64,000 bases of DNA from AP-15 sp963772965. Lineage in GTDB: Bacteria; Pseudomonadota; Alphaproteobacteria; ATCC43930; CGMCC-115725. This document shows, piece after piece, positions 9,431-18,012 of this stretch. The stretch is from assembly GCA_963772965.1 (NCBI GenBank), contig CAVYZU010000011.1, positions 1-64,000 on the forward strand, given 5' to 3'. Position 1 is the first letter of the stretch, and the number at the start of each line of letters is the position of its first letter. The notes beneath the pieces are model-generated. The model did not search any database. It saw only the letters and a list, made by a program, of their open reading frames with translations, and was not told where the DNA came from. The translations under genes and the position numbers were made by a program.

Positions 9431-10258
9431 GTGCATGGCGTGGCCGAAATCGGTTTCGCCAATCGCGGCGGGCAAACTCGGCTCCGCCACCTCTATGAGC
9501 GCGACCCGCTGCGCGTCCTGTTCCCGCTTCCGGAAGCGGGCGAACCGCCGCACGCCGTGATCGTCACCACCTCGGGTGGTCTCGTCGCCGGCGACCGGAT
9601 CGATGTCTCCGTCACGCTTGAGGATGAGGCCAAGGCGCATGTCACCGCGTCGGCGGCCGAAAAGATATATCGCTCGCTCGGCCGAACGACTGAAATCAGC
9701 CAGTCGATGCGGGTCGGCAATAATGCCGTCCTCGAATTTCTGCCGCCGGAGACAATCCTGTTCGACAGCGCCCGCCTACGCCGGATGACGATTGTTGAGA
9801 TTGCGCCGCGCGGCGCACTTCTCGGCGGCGACATCGTGATCTTCGGCCGCCGTGCTCGCGGAGAGCGCTTTACCCGCGGTCTGTTGCACGAGGTCTGGGA
9901 AATACGACGCGACGGGCGGCTGATTTGGGGCGATGCGTTGCATCTCGCGGGCGATGTCGGGCAGGTTATCGAGAACCCCGCTTGTTTTGACGGAGCTGCT
10001 GGGTTTGCGACGCTGATTTGCGCCCCGGTTGGCGATCAGGACACTAACGCATTACTCGATGGCGCCCGTGGCGTTCAATCCGCCGCGACCGATGATGGTG
10101 TCCGGGGCGGGGTTAGCAAGGTCAATAGTCTTCTGATCGCAAGGTGGCTTGGGTTTGACGCTTTACGGTTGCGCCAGGCTTATGCCAATCTCGTCCGCTA
10201 TTTGCGAAGCGAGGCATTGAATTTGCCGGCACGCCTGCCGCGCTTGTGGCACGTTTGA
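9431..10258 (+). CDS. ureD: Urease accessory protein UreD
   Basis: About 275 residues, the UreD/UreH scaffold protein that with UreF and UreG delivers nickel to the UreC active site. Family features seen: EIGFANRGGQTRLRHLYERDPLR near the N-terminus, VIVTTSGGLVAGDRIDVSV, and LEFLPPETILFDSARLRR. The open frame extends upstream to 9230, overlapping ggt, but that part has no family similarity. GTG at 9431 (VHGVAEIGF) gives the usual UreD length, though without a strong ribosome site, so the start is uncertain. It is separated from ureA by 5.2 kb holding gltS on the other strand and the formamidase/fluoride genes. Confidence 0.85.
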   Translation: MHGVAEIGFANRGGQTRLRHLYERDPLRVLFPLPEAGEPPHAVIVTTSGGLVAGDRIDVSVTLEDEAKAHVTASAAEKIYRSLGRTTEISQSMRVGNNAVLEFLPPETILFDSARLRRMTIVEIAPRGALLGGDIVIFGRRARGERFTRGLLHEVWEIRRDGRLIWGDALHLAGDVGQVIENPACFDGAAGFATLICAPVGDQDTNALLDGARGVQSAATDDGVRGGVSKVNSLLIARWLGFDALRLRQAYANLVRYLRSEALNLPARLPRLWHV

Positions 10259-10333
10259 TGTAAAGCACTGATCATCACAAGGCGCGCCATCGGAGCAGTA
10301 AATTAATGAGTAGCGCCTCCTAGTCGGAGTCGG

Positions 10334-10567
10334 TCAATTCACTACCAGAACCGTGCAAGGGGCCAATCGGACAAGCCGCTCAGTCGTGCTGCCGGTAATC
10401 TGCTCATAGAGCCGGGGTGCCCCATGAACACTACGACAAGCAGATCGAACTGCTGCTTGTTGATGAGGGCGACGATCGCATGGACTGGATGACCGGGGAT
10501 CAGATGCGTTTCGATTCATGGCCATCGTCGGCGTCGTTGCGCAGTGGCCGCGGCGGGCTCGCGGCAC
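10334..10567 (-). pseudogene. Universal stress protein (UspA family) 3' remnant
   Basis: The last 25 residues, LYEQITGSTTERLVRLAPC followed by TVLVVN, match the ATP-binding C-terminus of UspA proteins (GSTxERVVRxAPCPVLVV pattern). About 30 residues earlier, INKQQFDLLVVV appears in a neighbouring frame, where the family has DLIVVGTHG. So the gene is frame-broken near 10425, and the N-terminal half of a normal 140-residue Usp is not recognisable. It is treated as a truncated remnant between ureD and gltS. Confidence 0.45.
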
Positions 10568-10586
10568 GCTTGAGTTTCAACTTCGC

Positions 10587-11789
10587 TTATCGACCAATAA
10601 TAAACCCCGGCCACAAATAGAAGGTCAACACCGCCAGGTTGATCAAGTCGATAAAGAACGCGCCAACGATTGGCACGATAACAAAAGCCTGGCGCGCGGG
10701 GCCGTGGCGGCGGGTTGACGCCTGCATGTTGGCGATCGCCGTCGCGGTTGCGCCCATCGCAAAGCCGCAGAAGGCTCCGGAAATGATCGCGCTCTCATAG
10801 TCACGCCCGACCAACGGAAATGTCACCCAAATAGCCCAGGCGGCGACCAACAGGGTCTGGGCGGCGAGAATGATCAGTAACGGTCCACCCAGACGGACGG
10901 CCTGGCTGAGATCCAAGGTCATCATTGTCCAAGTAAGGAACAACGAGAGGCAGACGGCGCCGATAAGCTCCGACGCCGCATCGTGCAGCCGCAAACGAAC
11001 GGCGGCACCGCCGTTGCGGATGACGAAACCAACCAACAGGCACCACAGGAATTCCGGTACAGCGGCAACACCCTTCAATGCGTCCGCCAAAGCCTGGCCG
11101 GCGATGACGGCAACGAGCACCGCACCCAGCGAGAGGACGAACGAGGACGTGGTGACCGGGGTGGTCACCGGGCCGCCGATCACGCCGCCGTCGCCCGCCG
11201 TCGATGGCGCCGCGCCCCGTGGGATACGGCGTATCAGCCGTTCCGCCACCGGGCCGCCGACGATGGCGCCGATGACAAGACCGATCGTCGCCGAAGTCAT
11301 CGTCAAGCCCATTATGCCGAGGATGTCGTGCTCTTCGGCAAAGCGCTCCGCATAGGCGGCACCAGTCCCGTGACCCCCAACCAAGGTAATTGATCCCGCG
11401 ACCAGGCCCAGCACCGGGTGCAGACCGAGGAGTCGGGCGAGTGTCAGGCCCAGCGCATTTTGCACCAGCAGGAACGGGAACAAGGCGACCAGAAAGCGCA
11501 GCAGGCGGACGCCCCCCCGGCGCAACGGGGCAAGATCGGCGGTCAAACCGATCGAAGCGAAGAACAGCAACAGGAAGGGAGTATTAGCGGATGTGTCGAA
11601 AGTAACGGCGAGCCAGGACATTCGCTTCGCCACGAGCGCGAGCATCGCGAAGATCAAACCGCCGATGATCGGCGCCGGGATGCTGTAGCGGTCAAAGAAC
11701 GGTGCTCGCTGAGCCAAAAAGCCGCCGACTATCAGCACCAGGCACGCGGCGAGCAACGACGGAAGCAAGGGCAGTTCGATCGCCGGCAT
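10587..11789 (-). CDS. gltS: Sodium/glutamate symporter GltS family
   Basis: 400 residues, about ten membrane segments, matching the GltS (ESS) family of Na+-coupled glutamate carriers in the inner membrane. The two inverted re-entrant repeats show as LVAGSITLVGGHGTGAAYA in the first half and the glycine-rich IISGAFCGFAMGATATAIAN in the second. The N-terminal IPAPIIGGLIFAML segment is also typical. It lies on the strand opposite ureD and fmdA, dividing ureD from the rest of the urease genes. Beside ggt, glutamate released outside the cell could be taken up here, but that link is inference. Confidence 0.88.
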   Translation of the reverse strand: MPAIELPLLPSLLAACLVLIVGGFLAQRAPFFDRYSIPAPIIGGLIFAMLALVAKRMSWLAVTFDTSANTPFLLLFFASIGLTADLAPLRRGGVRLLRFLVALFPFLLVQNALGLTLARLLGLHPVLGLVAGSITLVGGHGTGAAYAERFAEEHDILGIMGLTMTSATIGLVIGAIVGGPVAERLIRRIPRGAAPSTAGDGGVIGGPVTTPVTTSSFVLSLGAVLVAVIAGQALADALKGVAAVPEFLWCLLVGFVIRNGGAAVRLRLHDAASELIGAVCLSLFLTWTMMTLDLSQAVRLGGPLLIILAAQTLLVAAWAIWVTFPLVGRDYESAIISGAFCGFAMGATATAIANMQASTRRHGPARQAFVIVPIVGAFFIDLINLAVLTFYLWPGFIIGR

Positions 11790-12311
11790 ACCTGCTCAGC
11801 CGACAGATGGGCGGCCTCTCCCAAAGCAGGTTAGACCTGGGTCGGCAAGAGTTTCAACAAGACAGACCGAGGGCGCGCCGGCACAGGCGGTATTACCTGC
11901 CACAGCGCAATCATACTATCCTGGTGACAATCCAGCGCATTCGAGATGCTTGCCGCCGCGGGCGTCTAGCGGATCTGTGAAATTGTGGGCGTATCGCGCC
12001 CCGCCGCTGGAACGGGAGTTATGGGGTATGAAAGGTGCTGCACGTCGCCCGAGAAAAACTCCAGCGGGAGGATCAAAAATTTTTGTTAACAACGATTGCA
12101 CGTAACGATGCGTCAATGTAACGTCACAAAAGAGGTAGGTAATGTCCCCGAAAATGGGGCGAAACGAGCCGCTAGAGGCCTGCCTGGAGGATATGCCCGG
12201 AATAGAGGTAGTATAGGTGGGAGGCCGCTGGGCCCGCGACCACATGAGGGGAGATGTTTTGCGCGTGTAAAGTAGTCAAACTGACCGACATCGCAGAGAG
12301 GAGCGACTTCA
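11790..12311. promoter_or_regulatory. Long divergent intergenic region upstream of fmdA and gltS
   Basis: 522 bases with no credible gene between divergent gltS and fmdA. It holds a locally AT-rich block in an otherwise GC-rich window: a perfect 12-base palindrome CAAAAATTTTTG at 12074-12085 running directly into GTTAAC at 12085-12090. This is followed by two copies of the word GTAACG (12102-12107 and 12118-12123). These are candidate operator or promoter elements for the formamidase/urease genes. No specific regulator can be named, and no convincing sigma-54 box was found. Confidence 0.4.
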
Positions 12312-13538
12312 ATGCCAAAAGTTGCCTTTCACGCCGACTTGAAGAAAACCCCCGAAGAGGCGTCAGTAAAAACTCACAACCGTTGGCATCCCGACATTCC
12401 GATGATCGAGACTTATAGGCCCGGAGCAGAATTCCGGGTCGAATGCTTCGATTGGACGGGCGGACAGATCGCTCCCGATGACAGCGCCAATGACGTTCGC
12501 GATGTCGATCTAACAAAAGTGCATTATCTGAGCGGACCATTTGGCGTCGAGGGCGCGGAGCCCGGCGATCTGATGGTCGTCGACCTTCTAGACATTGGCT
12601 ACCTGCCGGATTCCCCCTGGGGATTTACTGGCATCTTCGCCAAAGAAAACGGCGGCGGCTTTTTAGTCGATCATTATACGCAGGCGCGCAAGGCCATCTG
12701 GGACTTTCACGGTATTTACACCAGTTCACGACACATTCCGGGCGCACGTTGGGCCGGCATGGTTCACCCGGGCCTAATCGGCTGCCTGCCCGACCGTGCC
12801 CTACTTGAGAAGGCGAATAAGCGAGAGGCCGAGCTTTTCGCCACCAATCCCGAGCGCGTTCCGCCGCTATTGGCGCCGCCTTATGCGCCGACCGCGCTGA
12901 TGGGGCAGATGACCGGTCGGACGGCGCAATCCGCCGCAGGGGAGGCGTGGCGTACGGTGCCCCCGCGCGAGCATGGCGGCAACTGCGATATCAAGAACTT
13001 ATCCCGCGGTTCGAAGATTTACTTCCCGGTCTATGTCAAAGGCGGCGGGTTGTCGATGGGCGACATCCACTGGTCGCAGGGGGATGGGGAGATCACCTTT
13101 TGTGGTGCTATTGAGATGGCCGGATGGATCGACATTGGCGTCGATCTGATCAAGGGTGGGATTGAGAAATACGGCATCGTCAATCCGATCTTTAAACCCA
13201 GTCCAATCGAACCGCGTTTCTCCGAGTATCTGGTCTTTGAGGGGATTTCGGTCGATGAAACGAGCGGAAAACAGCTCTATCTCGATGCGCATGTCGCCTA
13301 CCGCCGTGCCTGCTTGAACGCGATCGAATACCTTAAGAAGTTCGGCTATACCGGCGAACAAGCCTATATGATCATTGGCACCGCGCCCTGCGAAGGCCGG
13401 ATCAGCGGCATCGTCGACATCCCAAACGCGTGCTGCACACTCGCCATCCCCACTGAGATTTTCGATTTCGACATCCGGCCGAACGCCTCGGGGCCAACGC
13501 GGATGGTTCCCGCGAGCGACGTGGCGGCCTGCAGTTAG
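12312..13538 (+). CDS. fmdA: Formamidase / acetamidase (FmdA/AmdA family)
   Basis: 408 residues, full length for FmdA, the cytoplasmic metal-dependent enzyme that hydrolyses formamide to formate and ammonia. Family segments seen: HNRWHPDIPMIETYRPGAEF, VDLLDIGYLPDSPWGFTGIF, HPGLIGCLPD, the HGGNCDIKNLSRGSK metal-site region, and KIYFPVYVKGGGLSMGDIHW. The ribosome site GAGAGGAG lies eight bases before ATG. It starts the plus-strand block with a UreI-type channel, FmdB and the fluoride genes, and the urease structural genes follow. This indicates a shared role in gaining nitrogen from one-carbon amides. Confidence 0.92.
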   Translation: MPKVAFHADLKKTPEEASVKTHNRWHPDIPMIETYRPGAEFRVECFDWTGGQIAPDDSANDVRDVDLTKVHYLSGPFGVEGAEPGDLMVVDLLDIGYLPDSPWGFTGIFAKENGGGFLVDHYTQARKAIWDFHGIYTSSRHIPGARWAGMVHPGLIGCLPDRALLEKANKREAELFATNPERVPPLLAPPYAPTALMGQMTGRTAQSAAGEAWRTVPPREHGGNCDIKNLSRGSKIYFPVYVKGGGLSMGDIHWSQGDGEITFCGAIEMAGWIDIGVDLIKGGIEKYGIVNPIFKPSPIEPRFSEYLVFEGISVDETSGKQLYLDAHVAYRRACLNAIEYLKKFGYTGEQAYMIIGTAPCEGRISGIVDIPNACCTLAIPTEIFDFDIRPNASGPTRMVPASDVAACS

Positions 13539-13650
13539 CAGGCTGATCAAGCGCGGCGACGGCGGTCCGTGCTGCCGTCGTCCCCGGTCCTTTTTGTAAA
13601 TCGATGCTCGGCAATAGCTGGCATTGGTGGGGCGTTCGTAGGGGGTCATC

Positions 13651-14190
13651 ATGCTGATCGGGCTATCGCTCTTTTGGGTCGGGGCTGTCTTGTTTCTGAA
13701 CGGGTTATGGGTGCTGGACAAGGTGGGCGACCGCGAGATTGCGGTGATTGATGTCTTCGTCGGCACACTGACCTTGGTGGTGGCGATCTATCTTGCCTTC
13801 GGACCGGGTGCGAACGCCGAGAGCATAAAAGGCGCCGCTTTTCTTCTGCTGTTCACCTTCACCTACTACTGGGTCGCCTGGAACCGGTGGAATGGCGCCG
13901 ACGGTCGCGGGCTCGGCTGGTTCTGCCTGTTCGTCGCGATCACCTGCGCACCGATCGCCATACAGAGCTTCACTACAGCCCATTCATTGTGGGACTATTG
14001 GCTGGCCTTCTCATGGCTGTCATGGGGTGTTCTCTGGTTTCTCTTCTACCTACTCCTCGCGGCAGGTAGAAAGGAATTGACCAAACTCACCGGTACTTTG
14101 TGTACGCTGGAGGGTATCTATACCGGGTGGGTCCCGGGCTATTTGTTGCTCGTTGGCGCGATGCCCGGCGGGCCGGTTCCGGGTCACTGA
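13651..14190 (+). CDS. AmiS/UreI family amide or urea channel
   Basis: 179 residues with six predicted membrane segments, matching the AmiS/UreI family of small-amide and urea channels. It begins MLIGLSLFWVGAVLFLNGLW, has the central FTYYWVAWNRWNG and ends with GIYTGWVPGYLLLVGA. GGGGG precedes ATG by about six bases. It lies between formamidase and FmdB and upstream of urease, so formamide or urea entry is the natural function. The sequence does not distinguish the two. The acid-gating periplasmic histidines of Helicobacter UreI are not evident, so the AmiS branch is more likely. Confidence 0.85.
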   Translation: MLIGLSLFWVGAVLFLNGLWVLDKVGDREIAVIDVFVGTLTLVVAIYLAFGPGANAESIKGAAFLLLFTFTYYWVAWNRWNGADGRGLGWFCLFVAITCAPIAIQSFTTAHSLWDYWLAFSWLSWGVLWFLFYLLLAAGRKELTKLTGTLCTLEGIYTGWVPGYLLLVGAMPGGPVPGH

Positions 14191-14256
14191 TCGGGGCCGT
14201 GCCGGACCGGAGGATCAGGAGCCAAGCTCGTCGGGGCAGATGGAGAAACCGAGGGA

Positions 14257-14589
14257 ATGCCGCTGTATGACTATGAGTGTAAGGATTGCGGGCCTTTTCG
14301 GGACTGGCGTCCGATGAGCGAATGGGAGGCGGACGCCGAGTGCCCGGACTGCTCGCTGCCCGCACCAAGACAAGCGGCCGCACCGATGCTGGGCGTGCTC
14401 TCGACGAACAACCGCATAGCCCATGAGCGCAATGAGCGAAGCGCACACGAACCGAAGGTTGTGCGGCGCGAGGATCTTCCTCGTGATCATCACCAGGGCC
14501 ATCACCATGATGTCAGTCCATTGATAAAGCAGCAGTTCGGCAATGTCAGCCAAAGCCCCCCGGGCCGGCCGTGGATGGTCGGCCATTAG
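14257..14589 (+). CDS. fmdB: FmdB-type zinc-ribbon regulatory protein
   Basis: 110 residues. The N-terminal zinc ribbon has two CxxC pairs (Cys8/Cys11 in YECKDC and Cys29/Cys32 in CPDC), as in FmdB/CxxC_CxxC_SSSS proteins first noted beside formamidase genes. A His-rich linker (HHQGHHHD) and the tail GRPWMVGH resemble the RPWMISH end of alphaproteobacterial FmdB proteins. That supports the full frame even though its last 47 bases overlap crcB. It is thought to be a regulator, but its biochemical role is not established. GAGGGA serves as ribosome site. Confidence 0.87.
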   Translation: MPLYDYECKDCGPFRDWRPMSEWEADAECPDCSLPAPRQAAAPMLGVLSTNNRIAHERNERSAHEPKVVRREDLPRDHHQGHHHDVSPLIKQQFGNVSQSPPGRPWMVGH

Positions 14590-14986
14590 CCTCGCCCTGC
14601 AAGGCCCCTATCTTTGGGTGGCACTCGGCGCCGCGATCGGAGGAATGGGCCGGTTTGGTCTTTCGGGTGTCATCGCGAATTGGATCGGCCTCACTTTTCC
14701 TTGGGGGACGCTGGTCGTTAATGTAACCGGCTGTTTTGTCATCGGGATCGTCAATATCCTGACGGGACCGGACGGCAGGCTGCTGGTGCCGCCCAACGCG
14801 CGGATCTTTATCATGGTCGGAATCTGCGGTGGCTACACCACATTCTCCTCGTTCAGCCTCGAGACGTTAAACCTGGCACGAAACGGAGAGTGGTTGGCGG
14901 CGGGCGGGTATATCGGGGCGTCTGTCCTTTTCTGTTTGGTCGGCGTATGGCTCGGCCATATCGCTGGGGTTTTGATCAATGGCTGA
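14543..14986 (+). CDS. crcB: Fluoride exporter CrcB/FluC
   Basis: 147 residues with four membrane segments, the Fluc fluoride channel, which works as a dual-topology homodimer. Signature segments: GGMGRFGLSGVIANW near the N-terminus, the TLVVNVTGCFVIG pore Asn region, and GGYTTFSSFSLE carrying the central Na+ site and the Phe-box residues. It overlaps fmdB by 47 bases and the following DUF190 gene by 8 bases, so co-translation is likely. No fluoride riboswitch consensus was recognised upstream. Its position inside a formamidase/urease block is notable because fluoride inhibits urease. Confidence 0.9.
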   Translation: MSAKAPRAGRGWSAISLALQGPYLWVALGAAIGGMGRFGLSGVIANWIGLTFPWGTLVVNVTGCFVIGIVNILTGPDGRLLVPPNARIFIMVGICGGYTTFSSFSLETLNLARNGEWLAAGGYIGASVLFCLVGVWLGHIAGVLING

Positions 14987-15371
14987 CGCCGAGCCCAAAC
15001 CGATGGGGCAAGTCACACGACCGCAAGCAGCCGCTCTGCTCTTGCGCATCTTTATCGGAGAAAGCGATCGCTTCGACCACCATCCGCTCTACGAAGCGAT
15101 TGTCTTGAAGGCGCGCGAGCAGGGGCTGGCCGGGGCCACCGTGCTCCGCAGTCCGATGGGGTTTGGCCATTCGAGCCGCGTCCACACTGCGAACATACTG
15201 CGCCTCTCCGCCGATCTGCCGATTGTCGTCGAAATCGTCGACAGCGAAGAAGCCGTCAATGGATTTCTGCCGACGCTCCAGGGCATGGTGAAGGGCGGAC
15301 TTATCACCCTGGAAGATGTTCGGATACTGCATTATGGGGTGGATCAAAGCGGACCCGCAGCACCCGGCTAG
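14979..15371 (+). CDS. DUF190 family protein, CrcB partner
   Basis: 130 residues of the DUF190 family. Typical features are the IFIGESDRFDHHPLYEAIVL motif, then GLAGATVLRSPMGFG, and LPIVVEIVDSEE. DUF190 genes commonly sit next to crcB, and the fold resembles P-II-like proteins, so a role in regulating fluoride export is inferred; it is not proven. The start overlaps the crcB stop region by 8 bases, indicating translational coupling. ureA follows 68 bases downstream. Confidence 0.85.
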   Translation: MADAEPKPMGQVTRPQAAALLLRIFIGESDRFDHHPLYEAIVLKAREQGLAGATVLRSPMGFGHSSRVHTANILRLSADLPIVVEIVDSEEAVNGFLPTLQGMVKGGLITLEDVRILHYGVDQSGPAAPG

Positions 15372-15439
15372 TCTCTAATCCGCCTTTTTGGCACAAATGA
15401 TGCTTGGTAATCATCCGAAGCAGGGAGCGCGTGGACGCG

Positions 15440-15742
15440 ATGAACTTGACCCCGCGTGAGAAGGACAAGCTGTTGGTCTCGGTCGCGGCGATGGTCGCCG
15501 AGCGCCGGCTCAAACGCGGCGTCAAGCTCAACTACCCCGAGGCAGTGGCGTTGATCACTGACTATGTGCTCGAAGGAGCCCGCGACGGACGCGGCGTCGC
15601 CGAATTGATGCGCGATGGCGGCACCGTCATCGGCCGCGAGCAGGTCATGGAAGGGGTGCCGGAAATGATCGCGGAAATCCAGGTCGAAGCGACCTTTCCC
15701 GACGGCACCAAGCTCGTCACCGTTCACGAACCGATCCGCTGA
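15440..15742 (+). CDS. ureA: Urease gamma subunit
   Basis: 100 residues, the usual length of the UreA gamma subunit of the nickel urease (UreABC)3 complex. It begins MNLTPREKDKLLVSVAAMVA and contains LKRGVKLNYPEAVALITDYV and DGTKLVTVHEPIR at the end, all family hallmarks. An in-frame start 12 codons upstream lacks similarity, so ATG at 15440 is used. The gap to ureB (116 bases) holds a REP-like palindrome, unusual inside an operon. Confidence 0.93.
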   Translation: MNLTPREKDKLLVSVAAMVAERRLKRGVKLNYPEAVALITDYVLEGARDGRGVAELMRDGGTVIGREQVMEGVPEMIAEIQVEATFPDGTKLVTVHEPIR

Positions 15743-15753
15743 GGACGAACCAT

Positions 15754-15842
15754 GTCATTGCGAGGAGCCGCAGGCGACGCGGCAATCCCGATTGCCCCAC
15801 GACTCTTTCGCACGAGATTGCCTCGCTCTGCTCGCAATGACG
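15754..15842. repeat. REP-like palindromic element between ureA and ureB
   Basis: It starts GTCATTGCGAGGAGCCGCAGG and ends CTCGCAATGAC, so the outer arms are inverted copies of CATTGCGAG. It belongs to the same family as copies at 2119, 17909 and 56389. It occupies almost the whole ureA-ureB gap and could form an mRNA hairpin that alters the ratio of UreA to the rest. Confidence 0.8.
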
Positions 15843-15858
15843 TAGTCGCGTGCGTCGT

Positions 15859-16167
15859 ATGATTCCCGGCGAGCTTTTCGTCGAGGATGGCGACATCGAA
15901 ATCAATGCCGGGCGGCCGGCTGTCACGTTGATCGTCGCCAACACCGGCGACCGGCCGATCCAGGTTGGCTCCCACTATCACTTCTACGAGACGAATTCGG
16001 CACTGCAGTTCGACCGCGAGCCGACACGCGGTTGCCGTCTCGATGTCCCCGCCGGCAGCGCGACCCGCTTCGAGCCGGGGCAGAGCCGCGAGGTTCGCCT
16101 GATCCCTTACGCCGGGGCGCGCCGAGTGGTCGGCTTCAACGCCAAGATCAACGGCCCATTGGACTGA
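15859..16167 (+). CDS. ureB: Urease beta subunit
   Basis: 102 residues, the UreB beta subunit of urease. MIPGELFVEDGDIEINAGRP opens the protein; GDRPIQVGSHYHFYETN and the C-terminal RRVVGFNAKINGPLD region are characteristic. Upstream codons (GTG CGT CGT) allow a slightly longer product, but the family begins at MIPGE. No strong ribosome site is visible after the preceding repeat. The stop lies 5 bases before ureC. Confidence 0.93.
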   Translation: MIPGELFVEDGDIEINAGRPAVTLIVANTGDRPIQVGSHYHFYETNSALQFDREPTRGCRLDVPAGSATRFEPGQSREVRLIPYAGARRVVGFNAKINGPLD

Positions 16168-16172
16168 GCGGC

Positions 16173-17882
16173 ATGGCGAATTCCCTCTCGCGCCGGACTT
16201 ATGCCGCGATGTTCGGGCCGACGACCGGCGATCGCATGCGGCTTGCCGACACCGAACTCATTGTCGAGATCGAAAGCGACCGCACGATTTATGGCGAGGA
16301 GGTCAAGTTCGGCGGCGGCAAGGTGATTCGCGACGGCATGGGCCAGAGCCAGACGACGCGCGCCGATGGGGCGGTCGACACCGTCATCACCAATGCCGTG
16401 ATCATCGACCATTGGGGCATCGCCAAAGCCGATATTGGCATATTGGACGGGCGCATCAGTGGCATCGGCAAAGCCGGCAATCCCGATATCCAGCCCGGCG
16501 TGGACATTATCATCGGCCCGGGCACCGAGGCGATCGCCGGCGAAGGCCGCATCGTCACTGCCGGCGGCATCGACTCACATATCCACCTCATCTGCCCGCA
16601 ATTGGCCGAGGAGGCGCTTTACAGCGGCATAACGACGATGTTGGGCGGCGGCACCGGACCGGCTGCCGGTACTGCGGCAACGACCTGCACGCCCGGGCCG
16701 TGGCATCTCGCGCGCATACTGCAGGCTGCGGAGGGCATCCCGGTCAATCTCGGCTTTTTTGGTAAAGGCAACGCGTCGGATCCGCGCGCGCTTGTCGAAA
16801 TGGTCGAGGCCGGCGCCTGCGGGCTCAAATTGCACGAGGATTGGGGCACCACGCCGGCGGCGATCGACACCTGCCTATCGGTCGCCGAGCAATACGATGT
16901 CGCCGTCGCGATCCATACCGACACGCTCAACGAATCCGGTTTTGTCGAGGACACGATCGCCGCCTTCAAGGGCCGCAACATCCACGCCTTTCATACCGAG
17001 GGCGCGGGCGGCGGCCATGCGCCCGACATCATCAAATTGTGCGGGCTGGCGAATGTGCTCCCGTCCTCGACCAACCCGACGCGGCCCTACACGGTCAACA
17101 CCATCGCCGAACATCTCGACATGCTGATGGTGTGCCATCACCTCGACCCGCGCATTCCCGAGGATGTGGCGTTTGCCGAAAGCCGCATCCGCCGCGAAAC
17201 TATCGCCGCCGAAGACATCCTGCACGATTTGGGCGCGTTCAGCATGATGTCGTCCGACAGCCAGGCAATGGGCCGGGTCGGCGAAGTGATCATCCGGACT
17301 TGGCAGACCGCCGACAAGATGAAGCGCCAACGCGGCGCATTGCCGGAGGACAATGAACGCAACGACAACTTCCGGGTCAAACGCTACATCGCGAAATACA
17401 CCATAAACCCGGCATTGACCCACGGATTGGCCGAACAGATCGGCTCGGTCGCGACCGGCAAGCTCGCCGACCTCGTCGTTTGGTCGCCGGCATTTTTCGG
17501 GGTCAAGCCCGACCTCGTGCTGAAATCGGGGATGATCGCCGCCGCCTTGATGGGCGATCCCAACGCCTCGATCCCCACCCCGCAGCCCGTGCATTATCGG
17601 CCAATGTTCGGCGCTTTCGGCCGCGCCCTATCCGCCTCTTCGGTGACCTTCCTGCCGACGGTCGCAATAGCACGCGGGATCGCGCCGCAACTCGGTCTGG
17701 CGCGCGTCGTGCTGCCGGCTCACGGCATTCGCAAAGTCGACAAAAGCCAAATGATCCACAACGCGGCATTACCCAATATCGAGGTCGATCCCGAAACCTA
17801 CGAAGTCCGCGCCGATGGCGTATTATTGACCTGCGAACCGGCTACCGTGCTGCCATTGGCCCAGCGCTATTTCCTTTATTGA
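16173..17882 (+). CDS. ureC: Urease alpha (catalytic) subunit
   Basis: 569 residues, the catalytic subunit that hydrolyses urea to ammonia and carbamate at a binuclear nickel site. Ligands seen: His136 and His138 (HIHLICPQ), the carbamylated Lys219 (GLKLHEDWG), catalytic His322/323 in MVCHHLD and Asp362 in SSDSQAMG. All keep the spacing of the Klebsiella enzyme. The start MANSLSRRTYAAMFGPTTGD is canonical; longer in-frame sequence overlapping ureB is not conserved. The gene is intact. A REP-like element follows before ureE. Confidence 0.96.
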   Translation: MANSLSRRTYAAMFGPTTGDRMRLADTELIVEIESDRTIYGEEVKFGGGKVIRDGMGQSQTTRADGAVDTVITNAVIIDHWGIAKADIGILDGRISGIGKAGNPDIQPGVDIIIGPGTEAIAGEGRIVTAGGIDSHIHLICPQLAEEALYSGITTMLGGGTGPAAGTAATTCTPGPWHLARILQAAEGIPVNLGFFGKGNASDPRALVEMVEAGACGLKLHEDWGTTPAAIDTCLSVAEQYDVAVAIHTDTLNESGFVEDTIAAFKGRNIHAFHTEGAGGGHAPDIIKLCGLANVLPSSTNPTRPYTVNTIAEHLDMLMVCHHLDPRIPEDVAFAESRIRRETIAAEDILHDLGAFSMMSSDSQAMGRVGEVIIRTWQTADKMKRQRGALPEDNERNDNFRVKRYIAKYTINPALTHGLAEQIGSVATGKLADLVVWSPAFFGVKPDLVLKSGMIAAALMGDPNASIPTPQPVHYRPMFGAFGRALSASSVTFLPTVAIARGIAPQLGLARVVLPAHGIRKVDKSQMIHNAALPNIEVDPETYEVRADGVLLTCEPATVLPLAQRYFLY

Positions 17883-17908
17883 ACCGGCGATGTCGATTGC
17901 TACCCAAC

Positions 17909-18000
17909 GTCATTGCGAGCGCAGCGAAGCAATCCCATGGTGGCAAGGCGATTCGTCCGAGCGGGATTGCCGCGTCGCCTGCGGCTCCTCGCAATGACGG
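17909..18000. repeat. REP-like palindromic element between ureC and ureE
   Basis: It begins CGTCATTGCGAGCGCAGCGAAG and ends GGCTCCTCGCAATGACGG, with the outer arms CGTCATTGCGAG and CTCGCAATGACG inverted. This is the second copy inside the urease operon and nearly fills the ureC-ureE gap. Confidence 0.8.
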
Positions 18001-18012
18001 CCGGCTGACAAA

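Noticed and set aside
11790..12311. Sigma-54 promoter for the formamidase/urease block
   Set aside because: No GG-N10-GC element with the surrounding consensus was convincing.
14190..14560. Fluoride riboswitch upstream of crcB
   Set aside because: No match to the conserved riboswitch core was seen, and this DNA is occupied by fmdB coding sequence.
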